Assembly (NCBI GenBank): GCA_945897725.1
Contig: CAMDFR010000001.1
Location: forward strand, 1-64,000
Reading direction: 5' to 3'
Source of the DNA: Chitinophaga pinensis
GTDB taxonomy: Bacteria > Bacteroidota > Bacteroidia > Chitinophagales > CAMDFR01
Length of the DNA: 64,000 nt
A model generated the notes under the pieces. That model saw only the letters and a program-made list of their open reading frames with translations, had not been told where the DNA came from and made no database searches. Made by a program: the position numbers and the translations under genes. How positions within the stretch are numbered: position 1 is the first letter of the stretch; each line of letters begins with the position of its first letter. Below are positions 9,018-18,627 of the stretch, one piece after another.

Positions 9018-9617
9018 ATGAGATACATACTATTGGTGCTTATTTCTGGACTCATCGGCTGGTTTACGAACTATATTGCTGTCTTGATGTTATTCAAGCC
9101 TAGAAAGCCCATTAAAATCTTGTTTTTTACCCTTCATGGTATCTTTCCCAAACGCCAAGCGCTCATCGCTGAGAAAATTGGCAAAATGGTTTCGAGTGAA
9201 TTACTATCAGTGACAGATATTCAAGAGAAAATGAGTTCGCCAGGCACGACAAATAAAATCAGTCAAAAAATTGAAACTAAAATTGACCAATACCTCAATG
9301 TTGTCTTTCCTAGCAAATATCCTGTTATGTCGATTTTTATTGGCAATGGTATGAGAACAAAGATAAAAAATGAAGTGATGCAAGAAGTGAACCACCTGGC
9401 ACCTCAGGTCATTCATGAGATGGTGTCAGACATTGGTCAAAGTCTTAATATTGAAGAGACGATTAAAGAAAAAGTAAAATTGCTTTCGTCAGAAAAATTA
9501 GAAAAAATCTTGAATGATATTCTAAAAAACGAATTTACATTTATTGAGTGGATTGGAGGTATTCTAGGCTTAATGATTGGATTGATACAAGTGCTTATTC
9601 TGATTCTTTTTCCCTAA
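9018..9617 (+). CDS. DUF445 family membrane protein
   Basis: The 199-aa protein has an N-terminal membrane segment with the family signature GLIGWFTNYIAVLMLFKP, then PKRQALIAEKIGKMVSSELLS, a soluble helical middle part and a C-terminal hydrophobic helix (about residues 178-199). DUF445 (YheB/YtpI-like) proteins are predicted membrane-anchored coiled-coil proteins without known function. This copy is short against the roughly 380-420 aa of many relatives and resembles the compact form. Its last 23 bp overlap the 3' end of purN on the opposite strand, so the two transcripts are antisense at their ends. Confidence 0.8.
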   Translation: MRYILLVLISGLIGWFTNYIAVLMLFKPRKPIKILFFTLHGIFPKRQALIAEKIGKMVSSELLSVTDIQEKMSSPGTTNKISQKIETKIDQYLNVVFPSKYPVMSIFIGNGMRTKIKNEVMQEVNHLAPQVIHEMVSDIGQSLNIEETIKEKVKLLSSEKLEKILNDILKNEFTFIEWIGGILGLMIGLIQVLILILFP

Positions 9618-10182
9618 ACTCAATGACTACTTTTTCGATTACCTTGGCATAATTGGCATGCTCGCAGGCAAGCACTTTTGATGCAATTTCAGTCGCGTTT
9701 TCACAGCTTTCAATATTTATTTTTTCTTGAAAGATTATATCTCCGTCATCATACTTGGCATTTACAAAGTGAATACTGATACCAGACTCTTTTTCCTGTT
9801 GTTGAAATACCGCTTCATGAACATGCATACCATACATCCCTTTCCCACCATATTTTGGAAGTAATGCAGGGTGAATATTTATAATTCTATTTTGAAATGC
9901 CACTGTTAGATAAGCAGGGATCAACACCATAAAACCTGCCAACGCAATAAAATCAATATGGAATTGATGTAGAAGAGGCATGATCTCCTCCTCCTTTTGT
10001 AAAGTCACTTTATTACATATTGCGATTGGTATTTGATGCGTTTTTGCAATATCTAATACACCAGCACTCCTATTATTACTAAGCACTAGCGCTACCCTGA
10101 TACTTGTATGATTGGCGAAGTATTCTATAATCTTTCTAGCATTGCTTCCTGCACCAGACGCGAAGATGGCTATGTTTGTCAT
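9595..10182 (-). CDS. purN: Phosphoribosylglycinamide formyltransferase, folate-dependent
   Basis: PurN moves a formyl group from 10-formyltetrahydrofolate to glycinamide ribonucleotide, the third step of purine synthesis. The 195-aa protein shows the phosphate-binding start IFASGAGSNARKIIEYF, the catalytic-region motif NIHPALLPKYGGKGMYGMHVH (Asn, His) and VHFVNAKYDDGDIIFQ with the catalytic aspartate. Length fits the family (about 190-215). The frame stays open to 10263, but the ATG at 10182 matches the family start and sits just behind a TATCTTTG box, so it is preferred. It overlaps the DUF445 gene tail to tail and is 53 bp from the antiporter gene upstream. Confidence 0.93.
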   Translation of the reverse strand: MTNIAIFASGAGSNARKIIEYFANHTSIRVALVLSNNRSAGVLDIAKTHQIPIAICNKVTLQKEEEIMPLLHQFHIDFIALAGFMVLIPAYLTVAFQNRIINIHPALLPKYGGKGMYGMHVHEAVFQQQEKESGISIHFVNAKYDDGDIIFQEKINIESCENATEIASKVLACEHANYAKVIEKVVIEFREKESE

Positions 10183-10186
10183 ACTA

Positions 10187-10194
10187 CAAAGATA
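10187..10194 (-). promoter_or_regulatory. -7 box (TATCTTTG) directly before purN
   Basis: On the minus strand TATCTTTG ends only 4 nt before the purN ATG. The start of transcription would then fall at or within a few bases of the ATG, so the mRNA could be leaderless. No TTTG is found at the usual upstream distance. Confidence 0.5.
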
Positions 10195-10235
10195 AATCAT
10201 TAAAAAACAACTAGAATAAGAATGGTTGGAATAGA

Positions 10236-11549
10236 CTAATAGAGCAACAAAAGTAAGAGCCAATTTAGGAAGACAATAGGCAATAAGATAGGAATAGAAT
10301 ATTTGATGATATATTCGAAAAAGCTAGGCATCTTGACACCCTTCTGCTCAGCGATAGCCTTAACCATTAGATTTGGGGCATTGCCTAAATAGCTAAATGC
10401 TCCGAAAAGTACGGAAGAAACAGAGATAGCAACCACATGGACAAAAGCAGGTGAGGCAAGAAATTGAAGCACCTCATTTCTGCTATTAATGTCTAATCCT
10501 TCAACACCTAAAGCGGCAGTCAAAGAATTTAGGTAGGTAGGAGCATTATCTAGGATAGCAGACAAACAGCCTGTCAACCAGAATAAGGTATTTTGATTGA
10601 CCAAATGACCCATCTCAGGTTTTTTGACCAAATGCTCAATCCATTCTACCACTGGCATCATCGTTAGGAATAGTCCGAAGAAAACATAGGCGACCTCTTT
10701 GATTGGAGCAATGGTGAAATCATTTTTTTTGAGCAATGCTTTATCTGTGTATTTGAAAGACAAGTAGCACATCAATAATAAAATTGTCTCTCTAACAAAG
10801 GAAAGCTTCATTCCATCCAAATGAATACTGGGCAACCATTCCATGCCAGCAATATTTGGATCTAAAAAAACGACTAGTAAAGAAATACATAAAAAAACGA
10901 TATTCTTTAGACCTTTTATGTTGAGATTTAAAATGCCTGGGCTATTATCAAATTGAATAGGATTTTTGGTCTTATCAATATAATAAAAGAGACCAATCAA
11001 AAGCCCATTGCTTAATAACCAAAATGGCAAAGTCTTTAAAAAGATCCAAAAAAATGGAATGCCTTTTATAAAGCCAATGAACAAAGGTGGATCACCAATC
11101 GGAGTGAGCAGTCCTCCTGCATTACACACAATAAAAATAAAGAATACCTTTTGATAGGCAGCTAGTCTATTTTTATTTAGATGAATAAAGGGTCTAATGA
11201 GTATCATGGCTGCTCCAGTGGTACCGATGGTTGATGCCAAGATGGCTCCTATCAGCAGAAGGATGGCATTGGCTGCTGGCGTACCATGCTCGTCGGTACT
11301 AATAATGATTCCGCCAGACGCAAAGAATAAGGCTGCGAGAATACTTATGAAGGAGATGTATTCCATACCAGCATGTATGCAATGATGGGTGTGATGCAAT
11401 CCGAATACATAATAACAAATGACTATGAAGCCTAAGGAAACAGACAAATAAGTATAGGACTTATGCCAAAATTTTTCGAAGTATAATGGTCCTAATGCAA
11501 TTAATAAGATTAGGGTTACAAACGGCAGGAGGCTTAAGGATTGAGGCAT
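10236..11549 (-). CDS. NhaD-like Na+/H+ antiporter (ion transporter superfamily)
   Basis: The 437-aa integral membrane protein has about 11-13 hydrophobic segments. It matches the NhaD/citrate-transporter-like group of the ion transporter superfamily, which in bacteria exchanges sodium for protons across the inner membrane. Family features are the SGGIIISTDEHGTPAANAILLLIGAILASTIGTTGAAMILIRP stretch, split across two helices, CNAGGLLTPIGDPPLFIG, and late LSAILDNAPTYLNSLTAALG followed by GAFSYLGNAPNLMVKAIAE; the two Asn-rich hairpins are the usual ion-binding repeats. Length fits (about 430-470). It reads toward purN with 53 bp between them and may share its transcript in part. Substrate by homology only. 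Confidence 0.8.
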   Translation of the reverse strand: MPQSLSLLPFVTLILLIALGPLYFEKFWHKSYTYLSVSLGFIVICYYVFGLHHTHHCIHAGMEYISFISILAALFFASGGIIISTDEHGTPAANAILLLIGAILASTIGTTGAAMILIRPFIHLNKNRLAAYQKVFFIFIVCNAGGLLTPIGDPPLFIGFIKGIPFFWIFLKTLPFWLLSNGLLIGLFYYIDKTKNPIQFDNSPGILNLNIKGLKNIVFLCISLLVVFLDPNIAGMEWLPSIHLDGMKLSFVRETILLLMCYLSFKYTDKALLKKNDFTIAPIKEVAYVFFGLFLTMMPVVEWIEHLVKKPEMGHLVNQNTLFWLTGCLSAILDNAPTYLNSLTAALGVEGLDINSRNEVLQFLASPAFVHVVAISVSSVLFGAFSYLGNAPNLMVKAIAEQKGVKMPSFFEYIIKYSIPILLPIVFLNWLLLLLLY

Positions 11550-11619
11550 ACTTTGATAAAAAATGATAACGAATTTAATACTTATCGAAAATTAAAAAAC
11601 CAAAACCATTAGCCAGGAT

Positions 11620-12849
11620 TTACAACAATTGCTTTAAAGCAATGCCTAGCGCTGTTTGCGATATATTTGTATTAGCAGGATGTATGTTATAACATCTTTT
11701 TAATGCCATTTCAATCGTTGAAGAGATATCGCCGAAAATAGCAGCGTCGCTAATTTCAATTTTATCACTCATCAAGTAAGCGAAAGTTCTTGCCATGCCA
11801 CAATTTGCAATAAAATCTGGAATCAAGGCAATTCGCTCATCTACTAATTTCGCTACCTCACCAAAGAAGATATCATTGTCTTTAAAAGGCACATTTGCCC
11901 CACTGCTCACCACTTGCAATCCTTTATTCATTAAGCTTTCTATCTGTTCTTTGGTCACTAATTTTGAAGCAGCACCTGGAATAAAAACATCTGCGGCAGT
12001 ATTCCAAATTTGCTCATTGACAACTTCGAAGGGCATCAGTTGATCCGAAGTTAGTTGGTTGTTTTTCCTTTCTAAAAGCAGTGCTTTTACTTCTTCAAAA
12101 GACAGACCTTCTTCACGAATAATGCCTCCTTGTCGGTCAATGATTCCTACAATGCGTGCCCCCATTTTCGACAAATAATAGGCCGCAGTACCAGCTACAT
12201 TTCCAAATCCTTGAATGATTACTTTTTTACCAGCTAAGTCTTCTGACTTATAAATCTTATAAAAATGCTTTACTGCTTCAGCTACACCATAACCAGTAAT
12301 TAAATCTGCAACAACATACTTTTCCTTGACATCAGGAGTATAATTGGCATCTTCTACTTTTTTGGATACACCAGTTCTTAATTGTCCAATCAAATGTATT
12401 TTTTGATTTTCTTTGGGTTGAAAATGCCCATTCACAATACCTTCTTGTGGATGCCAAATACCTAAATCTTCTGTGATTGGAATCACATCCTTAATCTCAT
12501 CAATATTTAAATCACCTCCAGTGCCGTAATAATTTTTCAACAAAGGGGATACGGCTTTAAACCATCTTTTCATCACCCCTTCTTTTCTTGGATCATTTGG
12601 ATCAAAATTAATTCCTGACTTTGCACCACCAATTGCTGGACCTGAGACAGTGAACTTAATTTCCATTACTTTAGATAAGGATTCCACTTCACTCCGATCT
12701 AGCCCTAGTCGCATTCTTGTACCGCCACCCGCGGCTCCACCTCTTAAGGAATTAATTACAACCCACCCTTGCGCTTCTGTTTCTGTATCGTTCCACTCAA
12801 ATACAATTTGAGGCTTCCTATCTTTATATTGTTGTAATAAATCATTCAT
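11620..12849 (-). CDS. Glu/Leu/Phe/Val dehydrogenase
   Basis: The 409-aa enzyme belongs to the NAD(P)-dependent amino acid dehydrogenases that oxidatively deaminate glutamate or branched/aromatic amino acids to 2-oxo acids. The N-terminal domain has SLRGGAAGGGTRMR and GPAIGGAKSGINFDPNDP with the catalytic lysine, then YGTGGDLNIDEI; the C-terminal Rossmann domain has VIIQGFGNVAGTAAYYL. The ATG at 12849 (sequence MNDLLQQY) is preferred over the open frame to 12903, because a TATCTTTG box lies at 12874-12881. Whether it prefers glutamate or leucine cannot be decided. Bacteroidota often have several paralogs of this family. Confidence 0.88.
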   Translation of the reverse strand: MNDLLQQYKDRKPQIVFEWNDTETEAQGWVVINSLRGGAAGGGTRMRLGLDRSEVESLSKVMEIKFTVSGPAIGGAKSGINFDPNDPRKEGVMKRWFKAVSPLLKNYYGTGGDLNIDEIKDVIPITEDLGIWHPQEGIVNGHFQPKENQKIHLIGQLRTGVSKKVEDANYTPDVKEKYVVADLITGYGVAEAVKHFYKIYKSEDLAGKKVIIQGFGNVAGTAAYYLSKMGARIVGIIDRQGGIIREEGLSFEEVKALLLERKNNQLTSDQLMPFEVVNEQIWNTAADVFIPGAASKLVTKEQIESLMNKGLQVVSSGANVPFKDNDIFFGEVAKLVDERIALIPDFIANCGMARTFAYLMSDKIEISDAAIFGDISSTIEMALKRCYNIHPANTNISQTALGIALKQLL

Positions 12850-12873
12850 ATTAGTCTTGCTATTTTTAGGAGA

Positions 12874-12881
12874 CAAAGATA
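12874..12881 (-). promoter_or_regulatory. -7 box (TATCTTTG) for the amino acid dehydrogenase
   Basis: TATCTTTG on the minus strand matches TAnnTTTG, 24 bp before the ATG at 12849, and supports that start codon over upstream ones. Confidence 0.45.
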
Positions 12882-12953
12882 TGAAAATTTGATACTTCAG
12901 CATGGATTATAAAAGCCTTGAATGACATATAGGAGTTGAAATAAAAACAATAT

Positions 12954-12984
12954 TTTGTTGGCCATGAAAGAACGCCTATCTTTC
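12954..12984 (+). promoter_or_regulatory. Promoter for the 1454-aa cargo gene
   Basis: TTTG (12954-12957), a 19-bp spacer and TATCTTTC (12977-12984, one mismatch to TAnnTTTG) lie just upstream of the ATG at 13006, giving a leader of about 15-17 nt. Confidence 0.55.
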
Positions 12985-13005
12985 GGTATATAAAGCAAAT
13001 AAAAC

Positions 13006-16000
13006 ATGAAAACAAAGCTCACCATTTTACTAATGGGGCTATCTTTCTTGCCATTTTTTTCATTGAATGCACAAAGCTGTGGTATCAAAGATCCAAGCAT
13101 AGAAAGGCATACAAGTTGTCCGACGACGCATTCCGAACTTGCACTCAAGAGTGTTCATTGGTTTAATGTTCTAAACAATTTCATTTCAACATCAGATTAT
13201 TACTATGAAGGTCAAGGCTGCAATTTTGGATCATTTTTAGCTGCTGGAGGTATTCGGGTTGGATATTGCAAAAATTGTTTTAGTTATGGATGTTATAACA
13301 CCTATTACCCTGGATGTGGACGAGCAGGTATCTTTTTAAATTTTAATGATGGTGCTCAAGACCCTAAATACAAGGAATTCATAGGAACAAAAGTCGATTT
13401 AGTGAGCGGAAGGAATTATGTTTTAAGTATAGATATCCAACGATCAAATGAACCTTCTACAAGAAATGTAGAAAGAGACCTAGCGATTTATGGATACAAT
13501 GGACCTATCCCTGCAGCCCAAGTATCCTACTGTCCGAGTGGCGCTATTGCCTTAGACACCATTCCTTATGGTATGTTTAATGATGATACGAACCATACTA
13601 TTATCAGTACTTTCAGGCCAGGACAAGCATTTTCATATTTGTTTATTGGACCAGTATCTGATAATTATGATGCAGTACAAATTGGTTACGTGTATCTCGA
13701 TAAAATATTATTGACTGATCTTTCTGATTCAACACTGACTCCTTGGATAAAATACGAAGGAAATGATTCACGATCATGTTGTTTTTCTGGTAAGAAAACC
13801 GATTTTATTTTAGTTGGAAACAAGGCGCCGAGAGGAACCACTGTTAGTTGGGGACAAAAAACGTCCAACCCTCAAAGTGTTGTTTTTACAACACCTACAG
13901 ATAGCTTTACTAGAATTTCTGGAACAGGACCTATGATTACTGGCACCTATGAATACTATTATACTTGGTCAAAATTTGGTTGTTCCATTACTGATACTTT
14001 TGTCCTGAATGTAATGAATAATCCATCGGCAAATGCAGGCGTTGATTTTGCTGTTTGCAATGCAAGTTCATTTAGTTTAAATGCCCTTACGCCTTCGCTC
14101 TCTATTATTGATGGTAGAAGTTATTTGTCATGGTGGTCCATCGTAGACCCTTCAAAGCCAGATGGGACCTACTCTTTTCCTTTAACCACACCCCTTTCGT
14201 CTAGCGATCAATATTGCGATGTTGGTCCTGGTGCCTTAACCTATGCCTTGAATTATAGCATAACCAGTAATCTCACTCGTTTGCCAAATGCACCCTTTTC
14301 TTTTGCACATCAATGCGACACTTTTCAATTTATTTGGAACATTGTAGATGAATGCAATCAGTTCTCTTCTGACACAGTTAAAGTCTACGCTTTTCAACTA
14401 AAAATAAAGGGCGATTCGTTGAGTATATGTCCCGGAGATACTACGCGATACATCTACGAAGACATCGATTCGCTTTATAATAGCAAACATCGAAGCAAAG
14501 ACAGCTTACAATATACATGGTCAATCATGCAAGATTCTGGAGCCATTCATTTAGTTGGTGATATTCATAATGATAGCATCAGAGTTACCGGTGTTCGTCC
14601 TGGTTATTACACTATAAAATTAAGCGTTTACGACCCGCATAATACACAATGCGATTCTCTATTCGCAATTAGAACAGTATATGTGCGCGATACCTTAAAA
14701 CTGCTGCACCCCCCTGATATTGTGCTTTGTGGCGACACCATTCCCAGTATAAGACAAGGAGCAGCGCCCGATGGAGCTATTTTTTGGTGGGACGTCGTAG
14801 ATTATTCGCAACCAGATTCATTGTTTACTTTATCTAATAGACTATTCCCTGATTGGCCTAGTGACGGCATCTCGAATGGCCATACGGCAAGTCCAATAAG
14901 CTGGGACTCTACAGGGCTCACATCTAGTGATCGCTATACAATTTTTTCCTTTCCTTTTATGTATCCGGAGGATTCATTTACCTTAATATACAACATCATC
15001 AATCCATGTGACACCAATGACATAAGACACGATACGGTAAACGTTAGAATCAACTATGTGCATATAACCTCTAATTCACTGTTAGCTTGTTATGGAGATA
15101 CATCAATTTTATTGTTTGAAACAAATGAACCTGTCTTTCACAATTCAACAACAGATACCTCATTGCATTATTCATGGAGACAGATTTCAGGACCTGGACC
15201 AGTACATTTTGTGGGTGACACCTTGAGTGATTCCATTTATTGTTTTGCTCCAAACATATCTGGTGCTTATGTTGTGGCTCTCGATTTATATGATTCTGAC
15301 GATCCATATTGTTCAACTACGAGCTCAAAATATTCCTTTACTATTTTAAGTGTTCCGGACGTATCTACCACGACAGCTAATGTTGACATTCATGTATGCA
15401 ATAGCTTATTGGTCCCATTCACTTTTTTGATGAATGCATCTCCTTCTATTGCCACCATCAATAGATATGGATTTCAAACTTGGTGGAGTTTGATTGATTA
15501 TAGTGAGCCAGATTCAGAATATACATTTGTAACAGGTTGCGTACCTGCTGATGGCTTCGACAATGGAAATGTGTCGTGTGGGTTTGACCTAACCTGCGGC
15601 AATGTAGCTTCGTTTGCTTCAGATGCTCCAAATTGTTTTTTTACAATTGTTGAATGGGGTTGCTACGATTTTATATGGCACTTAAAATATGATTGCAACG
15701 AAAATCATATTTACATTGAAGATACTGTTAGGATTTGTTGGGACTTTCTAGAACCCAGTGCATTCGCAGGCAATGACGATACCGTTACATGTAATGTATA
15801 TCAACTGAATGGAAGTACCTCCTCAGCATCAGCCGCCAACAGTGGATGTTTTAACTGGCATCAACTTACGGACCTAAGCCCCTCACATCAAAAAATTTCG
15901 CTCATAGATTCAACCAATAATGTGGCCTACATGATAGGCCTAGATACGATCACGCCTGGTTGGTATTATTTTGAATATAGAATAGGTTGCAGCGATTGTT

Positions 16001-17370
16001 TTAAAACTGACACTGTGGCTATCTATATACCTAATAGTTTACCCACGCCCAACATACACTTGTCGTGTGTTCCAGCTAGCATGTATCTATGTCCTGGAGA
16101 CTCCATAACCATTGCTGCTTCTGGAGCAGATCAGTATCAGTTTATTGTAAATGGGCTCTCGGTTACGGAGTTATCTCCCATTAATCACTTTACTTATGGA
16201 AGTTGGCTAAGCGATACCAATATCATTCAAGTAATTGCCTATGATAATGCTTTAGGTTGTTTCTCAACATCTGATACCTCACTTCTTAAAATAGTACATA
16301 CCATTACCAAGCCTAGTATTTTGACAGATAGCATTATTTTTTGCGCAGGCTCCAACACCTATTTAGTCGCACAAACAGACTATGCTTCGCAAAATATTTT
16401 ATGGTATAGTTCAGCAGACGGATTTAGCGCAGCCCTAAACGGTCCATCTGGAACAGCTCCTGGAGATTCTTTTATTGTTTCTCCAAGCATTCCTACGCTT
16501 TATAAAGGCATTATTTTTGACGTGGCTTCTGGCTGTAAAGGAAATGATTCAATCTCCGTTTTAGTGACACCAATTACAGTAGGAATTCCTAACCCGATAG
16601 CTCAAAACGATACTTCCTTCTGTATTACAGGGGATAGTATTTCAATTTCAATTATGGTTTCCAATTCTTTATATGCAGGAAGCTGGACTTATAGAAGTAA
16701 CGCCTTCGCCTCTTTTAGCAACATAACAAATCCGGCCTCCAATATAAATACCGCTTTGGGTGATTTTGTGGTGATTTGGACAGAAAATAATTTGGGATGT
16801 ACTGGAAGCGATTCTTTCGAACTACACGTCTTGGATTATCCTCTTGTAAACGCAGGAGAAGACTCCATCATCTGTTCAGGAAAATCGATTCGATTATATG
16901 GAGAAGGTGATGCTGCCTCTTTTGTATGGTTGCCTATAGATGCCGTGGAAAATGCGAACAGTCTCCATTCCAAAACACAAAATATTTTTCAGGATATCTA
17001 TTTTATTTTAGAAGGAGAAAACGGCAATGGATTATGTAAAAGCAGAGACACCGTAGAAATATTCATTCAGGAGTGTCCTTCTGATATTAAGGTTCCAGAT
17101 GCTTTCTCTCCAAATGGAGACGGTATCAATGATTTTTTTACGATTTTCACCTATAAAATGAAAGCTTATGAAATTTGGATTTTTAATCGTTGGGGAGAAA
17201 ACCTATACTACTCTAATGATTTGAACGAAACAAACCTGCTAGAGAAGGGATGGGATGGAAGATTCAATGATTCTATTCAGGAAGTGGGAACCTATGTCTA
17301 TCTGATTAAGGCTGTCAATAGAGATGATGAAAACATTGTTCTAAAAGGCAATCTTTCCATCGTAAAATAA
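13006..17370 (+). CDS. Large secreted protein with gliding motility-associated (type B) C-terminal domain
   Basis: The 1454-aa protein has a signal peptide (about 1-23, ending LNAQ). A Cys/Tyr/Gly-rich N-terminal region (about 24-250, with CKNCFSYGCYNTYYPGCG) is not a family I recognise. A long array of Ig/PKD-like segments follows with recurring SxCPGD(T/S) and DxCN motifs. The end (about 1363-1454: PDAFSPNGDGINDFF, WIFNRWGENLYYSND, GWDGRFN, GTYVYLIKA) is the CHU_C / gliding motility-associated C-terminal domain, the type B signal for T9SS export also found in adhesins such as SprB. The protein should be exposed on the cell surface, probably as an adhesin or structural factor. Type B cargo usually depends on a PorP/SprF-family partner; one lies 4 kb downstream. 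Confidence 0.85.
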   Translation: MKTKLTILLMGLSFLPFFSLNAQSCGIKDPSIERHTSCPTTHSELALKSVHWFNVLNNFISTSDYYYEGQGCNFGSFLAAGGIRVGYCKNCFSYGCYNTYYPGCGRAGIFLNFNDGAQDPKYKEFIGTKVDLVSGRNYVLSIDIQRSNEPSTRNVERDLAIYGYNGPIPAAQVSYCPSGAIALDTIPYGMFNDDTNHTIISTFRPGQAFSYLFIGPVSDNYDAVQIGYVYLDKILLTDLSDSTLTPWIKYEGNDSRSCCFSGKKTDFILVGNKAPRGTTVSWGQKTSNPQSVVFTTPTDSFTRISGTGPMITGTYEYYYTWSKFGCSITDTFVLNVMNNPSANAGVDFAVCNASSFSLNALTPSLSIIDGRSYLSWWSIVDPSKPDGTYSFPLTTPLSSSDQYCDVGPGALTYALNYSITSNLTRLPNAPFSFAHQCDTFQFIWNIVDECNQFSSDTVKVYAFQLKIKGDSLSICPGDTTRYIYEDIDSLYNSKHRSKDSLQYTWSIMQDSGAIHLVGDIHNDSIRVTGVRPGYYTIKLSVYDPHNTQCDSLFAIRTVYVRDTLKLLHPPDIVLCGDTIPSIRQGAAPDGAIFWWDVVDYSQPDSLFTLSNRLFPDWPSDGISNGHTASPISWDSTGLTSSDRYTIFSFPFMYPEDSFTLIYNIINPCDTNDIRHDTVNVRINYVHITSNSLLACYGDTSILLFETNEPVFHNSTTDTSLHYSWRQISGPGPVHFVGDTLSDSIYCFAPNISGAYVVALDLYDSDDPYCSTTSSKYSFTILSVPDVSTTTANVDIHVCNSLLVPFTFLMNASPSIATINRYGFQTWWSLIDYSEPDSEYTFVTGCVPADGFDNGNVSCGFDLTCGNVASFASDAPNCFFTIVEWGCYDFIWHLKYDCNENHIYIEDTVRICWDFLEPSAFAGNDDTVTCNVYQLNGSTSSASAANSGCFNWHQLTDLSPSHQKISLIDSTNNVAYMIGLDTITPGWYYFEYRIGCSDCFKTDTVAIYIPNSLPTPNIHLSCVPASMYLCPGDSITIAASGADQYQFIVNGLSVTELSPINHFTYGSWLSDTNIIQVIAYDNALGCFSTSDTSLLKIVHTITKPSILTDSIIFCAGSNTYLVAQTDYASQNILWYSSADGFSAALNGPSGTAPGDSFIVSPSIPTLYKGIIFDVASGCKGNDSISVLVTPITVGIPNPIAQNDTSFCITGDSISISIMVSNSLYAGSWTYRSNAFASFSNITNPASNINTALGDFVVIWTENNLGCTGSDSFELHVLDYPLVNAGEDSIICSGKSIRLYGEGDAASFVWLPIDAVENANSLHSKTQNIFQDIYFILEGENGNGLCKSRDTVEIFIQECPSDIKVPDAFSPNGDGINDFFTIFTYKMKAYEIWIFNRWGENLYYSNDLNETNLLEKGWDGRFNDSIQEVGTYVYLIKAVNRDDENIVLKGNLSIVK

Positions 17371-17460
17371 AAGCAAGAAGACCTAAAATTATTTGTTCTT
17401 CAAAGCTGCTACAGAAAATTTGGAGATAATTCCTTAATATTGTAAAACAGAACTTAATTT

Positions 17461-18627
17461 ATGATGCTAGACGATTATCTAGAACCCATTGATCTTTCTA
17501 GTATAGCTGAAAGAAGTCAATTTAGTGAAAATAATTGGGGACCTCATATAAAATTTTATACTGGAGGCCCCATAGAATATAGCCTTTATCAAATTGCAAT
17601 TCTAGGAGTGAAGGATGGTAGAGCCTCTATTTATAATCAAGACTCTGAGCGTGCTCCAGATCAAGTGAGACGCGAATTTTATTTTTTATATAGAAATGCC
17701 GAAAAGTGCACTATCATTGACTTAGGCAATGTAAAGCTCAGTGATAATTGTAAGGATACTTATTTCGCAATAGCATCTATTGTACTAGAACTTAAGAAGA
17801 ATAATGTTTTCACCATCATTTTAGGAGGAGGTAATGATTTAATCTATGGCCAATATTTAGGGTATCAAGACTTAAATCAAATGATCAATGTTACTTGTGT
17901 GGATGAACGCATAGATATGAAAAAGACCTCAACAAAATTGGTGAATTCTGAATCTTATTTGATGCCTATTTTTATGCATCAACCAAATTATCTTTTTAAT
18001 TATAATCATGTGGCATATCAATCCTATCTATGTGATCCAAATGAGCTAGAAACTTTAGATAGTTTAAATTTCGATAGTTATAGACTTGGACATTTAAGAG
18101 ATGATATTAGTGAAACAGAACCTACTCTTAGGGTTTCAGACTTACTTAGTATAGACGTTTCTGCTATAAAACATAGTGATGCACCAGGTAATGCCAATGG
18201 TTCGCCGAATGGTCTTACCAGCGAAGAAGTTTGTCAACTTTTTAGATACGCTGGATACAGTGACCGACTTTCCTCGATTGGAATTTACGAATTAAATCCA
18301 ACGTTTGATACACATAATATGACGGCTAAGTTGATAGGGCAGTGCATATGGTATTTTATCGAAGGATTCATTAATAAACGAATTGAGAACCCACAGTCCA
18401 ATGACAAGGATTTTCTAAAATATACAGTAGAATTTGAAGATGTAGATCATCAATTGGTTTTTTGGAAAAGCAAAAGAACAGACAGGTGGTGGATGGAAAT
18501 ACCTTTTGGTGACAAAGAACATTTTAGAAGAAATCAGTTGATTCCATGCTCCTATAACGACTATTTAAAGGCATGTAAGGAAGAATTGCCCGACAGATGG
18601 ATGAAGGCATACAATAAATTATTCTAA
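17461..18627 (+). CDS. Arginase/formimidoylglutamase-like protein with missing metal ligands
   Basis: The 388-aa protein has the ureohydrolase fold pattern (arginase, agmatinase, formimidoylglutamase): VFTIILGGGNDLIYGQ, VTCVDERIDM and SIDVSAIKHSDAPGNANGSPNGLTSEE, followed by IGIYELNPTFD. Active members bind two Mn2+ through GG(D/N)H, DxHxD and SxDxD. Here these read GGGND (no His), DERID (Arg in place of the central His) and DVSAI (Ser in place of the second Asp), so most ligands are lost. It therefore looks like a pseudoenzyme or one with a different chemistry, as in other arginase-like proteins of Bacteroidota. It sits between a T9SS cargo gene and murF-gldJ and overlaps the end of murF by 9 bp. 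Annotation as a working arginase would be unsafe. Confidence 0.75.
   Translation: MMLDDYLEPIDLSSIAERSQFSENNWGPHIKFYTGGPIEYSLYQIAILGVKDGRASIYNQDSERAPDQVRREFYFLYRNAEKCTIIDLGNVKLSDNCKDTYFAIASIVLELKKNNVFTIILGGGNDLIYGQYLGYQDLNQMINVTCVDERIDMKKTSTKLVNSESYLMPIFMHQPNYLFNYNHVAYQSYLCDPNELETLDSLNFDSYRLGHLRDDISETEPTLRVSDLLSIDVSAIKHSDAPGNANGSPNGLTSEEVCQLFRYAGYSDRLSSIGIYELNPTFDTHNMTAKLIGQCIWYFIEGFINKRIENPQSNDKDFLKYTVEFEDVDHQLVFWKSKRTDRWWMEIPFGDKEHFRRNQLIPCSYNDYLKACKEELPDRWMKAYNKLF

Noticed and set aside
17461-18627. Working arginase or formimidoylglutamase
   Set aside because: The residues that hold the two manganese ions are mostly replaced, so the usual activity is not supported.
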